The notes below the pieces were generated by a model. That model was not told the DNA's origin. It did not search any database and worked only from the letters and a program-made list of their open reading frames with translations. Below are positions 12,424 to 22,800 of a DNA stretch of 64,000 bases, in pieces. Source of the DNA: Antedon mediterranea. Taxonomy: Eukaryota > Echinodermata > Crinoidea > Comatulida > Antedonidae. The stretch spans positions 18,577,001 through 18,641,000 of the forward strand of contig NC_092680.1 of NCBI RefSeq assembly GCF_964355755.1, read 5' to 3'. How positions within the stretch are numbered: the first letter of the stretch is position 1; every line of letters starts with the position of its first letter. The position numbers and the translations under genes are program-made.

Positions 12424-14463
12424 TTAAATTATAAGAATTCGTTCATTGCCGCTATCGGATATTAAAACTCTTCCATCCCTAAATACAGCAACATCCTCTG
12501 GTTCCCGTAGTGCAGATGAACTACTTTCAATGACACGCACACAGCTACCTTTAGTGTCAAACATTTGAACTCTGTTGTTACCGTAGTCTGCCACTAGTAT
12601 ATTACCCTTCCGATCCGCCACTATACCCCTGGGTCCACGGAGGTATCCCGGGTCATTGCCTTTACCGTAGCCAATCTTTCCGAGAAAAGATCCATTAACT
12701 GCGGAGAAGATCTTAATGTTGTTTGATAGTTTGTCAGTGACATACAAGTTATCTCTATGAATACATAGTCCTCTTGGTTTTCCTAAGCGAGTCGCGTCGC
12801 CAATACGTCGCAATAATACTCCTTCAATATTAAACACGTTTATGCAGTGATCATCAGGATCCACAATGTATATATTCCAATCAGTATCAACTGCTATGCC
12901 AATTAATGTGGTTCGAGCTTGCGCGGACTCAAGTTGTTTACAGGTGAATCCTAGAACATGTTCTCCAGTCCAATCAAAGATGTGTAACCTATAGTAACCG
13001 TCGACTACTATGACTTTGTTCTCAAAGTTTGTGGTCACGCCCAATGGGCATTTTAGTGGATATTTTCCACGATCGCTGCGTAAGGTTCGTATGTGAGTTC
13101 CAATGTCGTTGAAAATACGGACGCAGTTGTTCCCTTTATCAGCTACTACAATAGATCGGTCTTCTGTTATAGCGACACCGGACGGTCCTCCAATAAATAA
13201 TCGGTTATGACGAAAGTATTTTTGACCTAGGCATCTTGGAGTGGCAGAAAGACTGACAGTTGATTGCTCTTGCAGAAGAGTGTCGCTCTCTGCCAATGTG
13301 GTAGCACCAGATGGAGAATGAAACATGTTCGGATTGAACACTTGCAAATCACGTGGTGACTGACCAATAGAAATCTCATTAATGGTTGGCCTCGGTTCAT
13401 TCATCATTGTAGGTGAAATCAAGTCTTTGTTGTGGAGGTCACCACTGAGATCATTTGGTTCTGTAAGTTTGGCTGTCTTGCACAACGATTGATAGGAAAC
13501 CGGAGTGTCAGAATTTGACCTCATCAACTGATACTCAACATTACTTTGGTGAGATAGTGACCTTGCTTCAAGATTTTCCAACATCAACTCAGGTCCTAGA
13601 TATGCCGCGCCGCCAGCCGACAAATGAGGTGGTCTTACAGGTAATTCGGGGGCTATCTGCGCTGCACTGTTCATTTCCTCGTAAACCAAAGAGTTATCAA
13701 ATGAACCAACTTCATTTAAGCATTTTACCGCGTCTTCAAAATGTGTCTCAATGAACACCATTTTTCTGTCGTTTGACATGTATTGTCTATACAGAACATG
13801 TAGTTGATCTAAACACTCACTACATTTTTCAATAAGTTTTTTCATCTCGTGAACCTGATTTACAGAAGTCATACTCTTTTCTGCGTATTCAATGAAAGAT
13901 GTTGCGTTATTCACTTGTAGCTCTGAATTGCTATGTAATTGATCGGCGTCTAAAATGTCTATTTCCTGCAGTAAAATAGCTTCCCTCTCTTCTATGCGTT
14001 GTCGCAGACGGTCAAAACAACTTTTCACTTGATTACGCAAGCACGCGCATTTATCAGCAAACTCTTTCATGGAGTATGACGTTAGTTGACATTGACAACG
14101 AAGATCGGTTAATTTCCAACGAAGTTCGTCTGCCTGTTGGTCAAAAGTCTTCGGTACTAATTTAGGTGGTCTTGGTGGAGGCGTTGGTGGTTGAACGTTT
14201 CTACTGTATCTATCAAGCATCGAGATTGCTTGTATCATTGTCAAGTCATTTGGGAACCCAGTGCAGCCAGCACATGGAACATCGACCACCGCGCGGCAGG
14301 AAGAACAAACAACTCTTCCACTTATTTCTCCAGACATTCTTTGAACACACGACAAACAAAGGGTGTGTCCACATGGTAGTAATTTCGGCAGCCTCTCATT
14401 TTCGTTGTAGTCTTCGTAACAGACAGAACACTCGACAAGTCGGTTCAAACCTTTGGTGGCCAT
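12424..14463 (-). CDS. RING-coiled coil-NHL E3 ubiquitin ligase (TRIM32/nhl-1-like)
   Basis: Uninterrupted 679-codon reading frame. Start chosen at 14463 (MATKGLNRLVEC) because a consensus acceptor (TTCTATTTCAG) ends at 14488 on the minus strand, making upstream in-frame codons intronic; a 5' UTR exon must lie further right. Residues 12-56 form a C3HC4 RING (C12, C15, C31, H33, C36, C39, C53, C56). A helical, probably coiled-coil region follows at about 110-260. A low-complexity linker separates it from six NHL repeats at about 417-679, with repeated motifs such as VADKGNNCVRIF and VADYGNNRVQMF, a six-bladed propeller ending exactly at the C-terminus. No B-box is apparent between RING and coiled coil, unlike classical TRIM proteins. 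Role: ubiquitin ligase whose propeller binds substrate or RNA. Substrate unknown. Confidence 0.92.
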   Translation of the reverse strand: MATKGLNRLVECSVCYEDYNENERLPKLLPCGHTLCLSCVQRMSGEISGRVVCSSCRAVVDVPCAGCTGFPNDLTMIQAISMLDRYSRNVQPPTPPPRPPKLVPKTFDQQADELRWKLTDLRCQCQLTSYSMKEFADKCACLRNQVKSCFDRLRQRIEEREAILLQEIDILDADQLHSNSELQVNNATSFIEYAEKSMTSVNQVHEMKKLIEKCSECLDQLHVLYRQYMSNDRKMVFIETHFEDAVKCLNEVGSFDNSLVYEEMNSAAQIAPELPVRPPHLSAGGAAYLGPELMLENLEARSLSHQSNVEYQLMRSNSDTPVSYQSLCKTAKLTEPNDLSGDLHNKDLISPTMMNEPRPTINEISIGQSPRDLQVFNPNMFHSPSGATTLAESDTLLQEQSTVSLSATPRCLGQKYFRHNRLFIGGPSGVAITEDRSIVVADKGNNCVRIFNDIGTHIRTLRSDRGKYPLKCPLGVTTNFENKVIVVDGYYRLHIFDWTGEHVLGFTCKQLESAQARTTLIGIAVDTDWNIYIVDPDDHCINVFNIEGVLLRRIGDATRLGKPRGLCIHRDNLYVTDKLSNNIKIFSAVNGSFLGKIGYGKGNDPGYLRGPRGIVADRKGNILVADYGNNRVQMFDTKGSCVRVIESSSSALREPEDVAVFRDGRVLISDSGNERILII

Positions 14464-16739
14464 ATTGAAGCTCAGTGGGGTTATTACCTGAAATAGAATA
14501 GATGAATTCAAGAAAAACTACTGGTACTGTACGTATACAGAATTTATATTTTTATTCATTTAAGGTACCTGATATCTGGTACAACCGGGGGTACAACTGA
14601 TTATCGACAATCATTTAGGAACTTGTTTTGTGCATTAAATACTTTTAATACATGTTATCTCTGCCAGGTGCTATCTATTAGTAGTTAAACCATGCATTCT
14701 GACTGTGGATAGTCAGTTAGAATATATTTTATGACCGGGGGTATTCTATAAATATGAGCACGATCATCATAATCTGCCTATATTGTGCAGAACCGCATTT
14801 CAGTATTGTAGTCGCACATGAAGTTTAGACCTATGTTAGGTATCGAATACCTCCACCCACCTGTATACCGTTAAGGTTATTTCTGTTTTCGCAATATAGC
14901 CTAATATACAATAAGCGCATGCAGTACACAAAATATTAATATCGTTTTATTTGGATACTAAAACAAATACGCATTTGTGAACGTTTGTTGGGATGTGGAT
15001 CTTTTAGAAGAAACTAATTTCAAAATGTGAGTTGAATGAATGGGGTAACACAGAGGGCGCGTTTATATAACACGCTATTACACGCATATTCAACAAGTGT
15101 GTTGTATAACAACAAAAGAGATTCTGTGTAATGAGATTTTAATTGCAAAAAAAGGCTACTTGGCTGAATCCTAACATTTTGTGGATTCCCGGTTGCTGTT
15201 GGCGTGTTGGAAGTGTCCTCAGGGTATTGTTTTTACCTCTCGTTAAATATAAGTATGTGCTGTGAAAATGTTGACCAAATCTAGTAGATAATTGTGCTTT
15301 TTTTGCATATTTTAACTGATTTAGCACTTAATATTAACGCTAATTAATGTTGGCATAATTTGGCAAAATTTAGCATAGTTTTATCCTAATTCTAAAACAT
15401 TTTTTTTTAAATTTCAAAAGCAGATTTAAAAAATCAATAACTGAATAAACTAAATTTTAAACGAAATCATCCGTTTTATTAAAATCCTTTAATAGACTAA
15501 TATTAATTCATGCATGCGAGTATATATGTAACTTAGGATTATTATGAACTATGGTATAACACGGTATTACGATTTAATGTACATAACTGCAAGGTTTTTG
15601 TGGGGTTGACCTCGGCCCGTGCAATACGCTAAAATGAAAGACGTGTTCAAATTTAGGGTGTTGTATAAAACAGCCAGAGACAAATCAATACGTGTTCATG
15701 AATAACCATTATCGTTGTAGGGTGAACACTGTAGAATCATGTAAATATTTAGGCTCCTTAAACGTAATCACCAAACCCCCATACATACCATACGATCGAG
15801 AGAATATACATCAAAAATATTAACATACGTTTTACATTACTTATCTTCTTACCTTCTTTCCACAACATTTATAGTATCCTTACATGAAGCAATTGCATTG
15901 TATTATCAACTAAACTGTTTTAATAAGAATGAACAACTAACACTACTCTGATGTCAGACAAAAACAAACATTAGGTCTAAAGTTCACAACCGTTTACCTT
16001 TACCATGGAGTAAAGAATCTTTACTTTACTCCATGCCTTTACACGATTTAGGTGAACAATGATGAATGAATGATAATCAGCTAGCCGTTAAATCTGTCAT
16101 ATTTTGGAATTAAATTATTTTATGTAAATCAGTAAATTATATTATCATTTTGTATATTTTTAATTGAAATAAAATCAGTTAGACTTCCAACATATAATAC
16201 GACATTATCATAGATAAAATGATGCAATGAATCATTTTTAGGCACCACCAGTGTAGGCCTATTACCCTATACACTTCAGCCTAGTTTATTAACTATATTT
16301 TCTTACAAACATGGTATTATTTGTTAAATAAAAGTCACATAATGCTATATTTATTATGTATGTAGTTACAATTCTTGGAAATAACATACAAAACTATGTT
16401 GCTATGTTGTTAACTAATAATTAATGAGATGCATTATCTTGTTATAAGAAGTCTTTGTTCCCTGCAAAACCATTTACTCCATAGGACGAGTGGTTTAAAC
16501 AAAATTAATCTCTGATACAAATTTTAAACAGGTCTTTTGTTTTTAATAATTATAAATACCCTTTAATATGTAATCTCAAAAACATTTTGATTTATGCATA
16601 TTCATTCTGTGTTATTTTCTTTAAAGTTTAAAAATAAAATGTATCACCCCTTCTATTAAATGGAAGATTCTTGATTACGTATTTCTTCTCTCACATCATG
16701 TAACCTTTGACCTCTTGATTTGGGTAAAAAAAGAGGAAA
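14464..16739. other. Head-to-head intergenic region between RING-NHL and ASXL genes
   Basis: About 2.3 kb that should hold both promoters and at least one minus-strand 5' UTR exon of the RING-NHL gene. The acceptor at 14488 demands such an exon, but I could not place it. No coding sequence is supported. A palindromic micro-insertion lies at 16004-16034 (separate entry). Confidence 0.5.
15996..16042. mobile_element. Ultra-short palindromic insertion (hAT-like), 31 bp
   Basis: The insert at 16004-16034 starts CATGGAGTAAAGAAT and ends TTTACTCCAT. It is flanked by ACCTTTAC on the left and GCCTTTAC on the right, a 7-of-8 target duplication. The termini match those of the insertion at 42268. Confidence 0.55.
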
Positions 16740-16757
16740 ATGGCGGAATTTACCTGA
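16740..16757 (+). promoter_or_regulatory. Upstream ORF in ASXL leader
   Basis: An ATG in good context (A at -3, G at +4) opens a five-codon frame (MAEFT, TGA) that ends 75 bases before the ASXL start at 16833. If the transcript begins upstream of 16740, this could damp ASXL translation. The transcription start is not known. Confidence 0.35.
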
Positions 16758-16832
16758 AATTGATCAAGAATATTGTGCAAGATTTTGTGATGTACGACTT
16801 GTAATTTTCAAAATTATTAAAACTAAGATAAA

Positions 16833-19800
16833 ATGAAAGCAAGGAAGAGAGCATCAAAAGGTCCTACTTGGGCCGAAGCTGCTGAAAAGGTGCGTATAAC
16901 AATCGGAAATTACCCCGCCTTCGAATATGCCTTTTTTTGCCTTGGGAAGGCCTTGTTGATACAGTTTGTGTAAGGCTAGCTAGGCCTAGGCCCTCTAGGA
17001 CTAGGTGGGTGGGTGCGGATGTTTAGTCTAATGTTCTTAATTTTAGGACTCAGGCCTATGATACCTTATCCTATAGGCCTAGGCCTATATATTATTAAAT
17101 ACGTCAGTACTTTTTATTTCAACGTATAATAATTTTAATGTGGTTTTTGTCAATTAATTTTTTAAAATGTTAATGCGTTGTCAGTTGTGATTAACTGTGT
17201 TTTACTGTTTTTTTTGTGTGTGTTCGTTTATATTTATATACTGTAGGCCTATATAGGTTGAACCTAGCCCAGATCTGCTAGCCTTAGTAGAGTAGTAGGC
17301 TAGCAGCGACATGTACTGTACACAGTGTCCACCTTCTTGTCAGTAGAAGCTTGACTAATTCCTTAATAGTGTTGTGATTTTAGGTCGGTGCTGGAATGGC
17401 CTGATAATGAAAGCTACTAGGCTTACCTTAACAGTCCCGCTTGTCCTAAATCACACAAGTATCCATAAGCAGTAAATCCAAATATCTTGGTCAATTCCGG
17501 TTGTGTCCGTTTCTCCTTGGTTCCTGCTTCGAATAGACCAGCTCGGGCGGCGTCGAGGTCCCACGTTAACATTTGCATACCCCCTGTATGCAAATCAGGC
17601 TATCGGGGCGACGCCCTCGTTCGGTCGGCGGGGTGGTCTGTTTACCCAGCGGGCGCCGTTCACAACACTCCTCCCGTGTTTGAAAAGCGGGCACCCCGTC
17701 CTGGATCCACCTCGGGGGTAAACCGGGTGATTTTCGTACGTGAAAAAATACCCAATACCCGTAGCTATATAGACCGCTTCCAACGATCCCTTCAGGTAGT
17801 CACTAGCCGTGGGACATGCCTGTGGCACCGTCCTCCGCTTCCCTAGATACCTGAAAGATATAAATGAAAATAAATGTAAAACAGAACCATGTTCTTTTGA
17901 AACGGAAAACTTCTGGAAAACTGAAAACTTCTGGTTGTGGGTGAGCAAGGGGCTCAAAGGAGATCTCGACCGTTCTTCCATGTCAGATCAGTGACCTGCC
18001 TGGGGCTCCGGTCGAGCACCTGTCCCACGGCGACGGCGGTCGCCCACAGCAGATGAGGTGCTCCAACTGGGTATCCGGCAGGAGGATAATCCGGTCCGTT
18101 GGACCCCATCAGCAATCGCCGATCTTCATTGGTAGCGATGAAACGCAGGCCCTTGCGTTGATCGGCCGTAAAGCCCGTCACTCGACTGGTCACGCTAAAG
18201 TATGTCCTGGGGAAATGTCGAAGGTAGGCGGTGGCTACGGCTTCCGTGGAAGCGTAGTCTGCCAGAAGCAGACGCTGTTCCTTCGACACACGACTTAGAC
18301 GCAAGATGTCCAAGACGCGATAGTGGCACTCCTCCCCAGTGACATCGCCTTGAACTCCAGAGACTTCAAGACACAGGATGCGGTGGTGGCGGCCGTCCAA
18401 GCAACGACCCAACACCCTCTTTAGCAGCAGATCTTGTCTCGGCCAATCTATAGGCGGGGCCGAATGGTCCAATCCCACTCTCCCGATTACTCGAACATCT
18501 CGAGTTCGGGCTAAGGCCAGGAGCCTATCGAATTGGACCGTTGTCGGCGAGTAGCCAGGAGCCACTCCCAAGCCCACCGCACAGCCGTTCCTCGCCAGTC
18601 CACCAATCTCCCGCTCGGTGGGGTAAGTGGTTGGATCGCCAAACAGGGCAATCCCGCCTACCACTTCCACAGGCTGTGTTCCACTCCTCACCCGCACCGC
18701 TCGCTCCACGTCCCAGAGGTCCGCTCGTCTGGAAAGCTGCAGGTCCCTCTGCAACCGGTCCAGGTGAAAACAAGCATCGAACACCTTGGGTGCCGAACCA
18801 AGCGAAGCCGATGTACCCCGCACAATCGGTGGCGCCGCCACTGATCTACCATCCTTCGGTGCCGGGGCATCGCGCTTGGTCGGTCGCTCTCCATGTTCTC
18901 CCTCTGCCGCCCTTCTCTTTGTCGACTTTTTGGCGATCTGGTCCACTGCCGGCTCCTCCTCCTCAGCCCGACGACCACACTCCTTCACCAACTCCTCACC
19001 AAAAGAGGCAATGAGAGCGATCACACAGCGCCAGTGTATGAGAGCCGACGGGTGACTGATAACCGGAGCTATCGTGAGAGGCGGGGGCCTCTTTCCCCCA
19101 ATCACCCGTGTCAGCATAAGGATGGCACTACGAGTTTTCCTATCCGGAGGTAGGACATCAGTGCCATCCCCCATAAGGTGCTGGACGTTCAGGAGACATC
19201 TCAGGTCCTCTGGTGTTCTGCCTTTACCAAGGCCCTCCGTTGCCAAACTGGTGAGTGCCCGCCACTGCACTCGTGCCCTCCGCCAAGAACTCCGTTCCAA
19301 TGGCCGGAAACATGCCGGGGCATGCGTCTTCGTGACGTGGACCCGTATGTTGCTCACTGGACCACATCCCAGATGGCATTTTAGTTTCCGCTCGGCTGGG
19401 GTGCTCGCCACCGGGCAAGCCCCTCTCGTATCCCCAGCCGCTGTCTCTTCTTTCGGGGTCATCAGATGGCAGATTGGTTTCCCCTTGGCTGGGGTGCTCG
19501 CCGCCGGGCAAGCCCCTCCCGTATTCCCAGCCACCGTCAGTTCCTCCGGTACCCCCGGACTAGCCAAGAGCACATCCTCCTCCATCTCGGAAATCTCCGT
19601 ATCACTTCCGTCAGCAAACGGTAACTGATCCATATCTGAGGAAGAAGAGAAGGTAAACGTGAGTACTTAATTGTTAACTGAGGACTTGCAGTCCGCACAT
19701 CGATATAAGTCAATGTCCCAGGCCTCAGATAGTGCAATATTCACACATGCACCGTGGTACCACACCTCGCAATAGTCACATTGTATCATAAACGAGCCGG

Positions 19801-22800
19801 CCCAGGGCTGGCGACATAGACAATACAACGGTCCTGCATCCGGATCTGTAGGTGAAGAAAGAGGAGGTAAATTAAAATCAGCCAGCTTGTCATGATTTAA
19901 AACCACCGTCTTATTTCTCAGCTGCACCTGAAAAAAACAAGAACTAATAACCAGCCTATCCTGGTGGGGTCAACCCTGCATTTCAACCAGCTGATTTACA
20001 TGCAAATGAGCAAACTGGACAGGATATTCAAGCGTGAGACCCCTTTCACAACACACCTCCCCGTTCTAAAAGGGAAGCATTCCACCTTTCTCACACTAGC
20101 TTGAATACACCGAGGAAACTCCCTGAAATGTGGGTTCTGTACGTCTTCTTCTACATCATCATGGTAAGTGTGAAGCTCAGGAGGCATACTGATGTACAGA
20201 TATCAGCTCCTGCATCACTATACTTACCATCTGCAGCAACTTCCAAGATCAACCTGAGTTCAACAAATGTACATCACATTGCCACGAGCAAAAGTAATGC
20301 AACCATTTGGCAGGTTGATATTGATGTGAGTTAAGTTGAGGTTTCCAGTAGAAACGAGTCAACTCAACTGCTCCGTCGTCATAGGCACAATTCCAGTTTG
20401 ATTCCGTCAAGATTCTTGTAGACTACACTCAGAAAGCGCAGTCAGAAGTGACAGCATCCATTAAGTTTCACCTCCTGGATCCCACGGAATCGTCCCAGCT
20501 AGCTTAGGGTCTACTCTCTCAGCCCTGCTGTGTAGAACCCCAGGTCTAGTCGGGGTGAGTAGCCAAGAATGTAACCGTTGAGAGCTACGGGCTTGCTTTC
20601 TGATAGGAAAGGAAGATGTCACCGTAAACTCTGTACCTGAAAGACAAAGCATACTTACCTTGTGTTCAGGGGGTACTTCAGTTACCATTCTAACCTGGGG
20701 TTGGTCTGTCAATCCGGTAGTAACCTCCACTGTGGTCGACCCCACATCTTTCGCAGCCGGTTTACAACTAGCCCGATCAGATCCAGTTGTGACCGAAATC
20801 ACTGGAGTGTTACAGACTCCAATACTGGCCGATTGGATATCAGCAACAGAAAAAGCGGATACCACAGTTTGTCTTTCTTTCGGAACGGTAGGTAATCTCC
20901 GTCTTCGTCGAGGTAGTTCAGGCTTATCTACCAGATTGGTAGGTAGTTGCGGCCATCGTCTGTGTTGTTCTGGAGTTTGTGGACTCCATGTTGGTTCAGG
21001 CCACTCTACCGGAATGGTGGGTAGTTGCCGTCGTCTACGTGGTTCTCTGGTACCATCAGGTTTAGTTTTTCCTGGCCTCTCCCCTGGATTAAACACTGGG
21101 AAATCAGGCACTGGTACCTTAATCCTCTCTTCTAGGTCTTCACCAAGGGTGGCTAAACATGATTCAACCACTGTGAAGTCAAGAGCTGTGGTGTGTGCTG
21201 TATGTGTCCTTTCCTGACCCGAAATGCTAGCCGACCATGAGTCAACCACTGGGAAATCCAGATTAGCACGGGCAGACTTTGACACTGATTCTTGACTTTT
21301 CTTCTTTCTTGTCAATTCACTTGTTGGTGTGACAAGGTTAGGCATTTCACCAGTGGGTAAAATGCACCCTCGTTTTGTGGTCTCTAGTTGTTTCATGGTA
21401 ATACATGGGTCTGCTACAGGAAGCATGTCCGATGTTGGTGAAGAGTAAGATGCCAAAAGTTGGAGTTCATCGGATGTGCCAGGAAGTCTGTTTTTACCTT
21501 GCCGCCCTGCAGCCTTCATCATGGTAAGAGATTTCCCATTGGGCACGTCCTCTTCTCCAATTGATGACTCCGCTTTCGGCCTACTCCAGATTTCAGAAGC
21601 TTGATAATGGTTTTCGGCTTCATCCTCGTGTGAGGATATGTGATGATGGGTTGAGCTACAGAGAGTATAAGTCATAGACCTAGTACGGGGCATTAAATCA
21701 TTTCCGACTTTTCTCCCATGCTCTCTGTACAACCCTTTGCGGCGACAGTCAAACCTCCTATATTTTTCAAGAGCTTTGGTGATAGTAGCACAATGTTTCC
21801 GTGAAACATACTCACCAGCATCCTTGTCGTGACACCCAGTGCAGAACCATTCCACCTGTAGCTTTTGCACTCTAGATCCAGGTAGATCACTACAGGCTCT
21901 CTCGGTTACCGTCATGACTCTACGTCCCCATTTTTCTATAGTTTCGTGTCGTTCCTGTTTTAGAGACCGCTCACCGTCTCCGAAACGTACACTGAGGACA
22001 TCCATCATCTCTTTGAAGTCTAATGTTGGCTCCATCCTTAAAAGATTGGTTAAGAACTTCGCCGCAGGTCCCTCCATACACCAAAAAAGGGCATTTTTAC
22101 TATCCCCGGTGGTAAGGTTCTGCGCCTTTGCGAAAAATCTGAACCGTTTCTTAAAAGGATACCAGTCATCATCCCAGCCATTAAAAGTTAGAGACTTGGG
22201 AATGTCTTTTTGTCTCAATAGTTTTTGTGATCGTTGGGAATGCCTATGCGAGTGTCGTCTTCTAGATTGAACACTCGTAGAATATTTACCATAAGCCCTA
22301 TCCTGATCACTATCTTCGTCACTTGTACAACTCTCATCATTACTAGAGCTGGAGTCCATAAGACTAGAGCTACTAGAAGAGTCACTGAAACAATCCTCTG
22401 TCAGTAATCTACAAAGCTTAGACACAGATCTAGTTTTTGAGGTTTTACTACCTTTAGTGCAATGGTGACCCCGTACATTAAGACTAGAGTCTAAAGCTAA
22501 CAGTTCAGATATTGGTTGACATTCTGCTTTGGTTGCATACCTATAGTGAGTATTCCTACAACCTGAATCTGTCTTTTCTCTGTGGTCAGAACTAGGTTGG
22601 TTGGTACTGATGTGTCTCCATGAGAAACTACCACCAGGTAAATCACCGGAATAAGTTCCAAATGGAACTTGTGCTGCATGAAACAGCTGAGGAGTGCTAG
22701 TGTTCTGAACCCAACTACTCACTAATTGAAGATTTGGTGTGAAATCCCAGCGAGTCGTTTTGGATGACAAGCACTTGATTCCAGTTAAATATTCTAAGTC

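Noticed and set aside
14464-14511. Sixteen extra in-frame codons upstream of the RING-NHL ATG
   Set aside because: The first of them is TTG, and a consensus acceptor ends at 14488, so this is intron and 5' UTR.
18525-19628. Several plus-strand frames of 80-184 codons opposite the TatD-like frame
   Set aside because: GC-rich antisense shadows of the minus-strand coding frame, overlapping each other in different phases.
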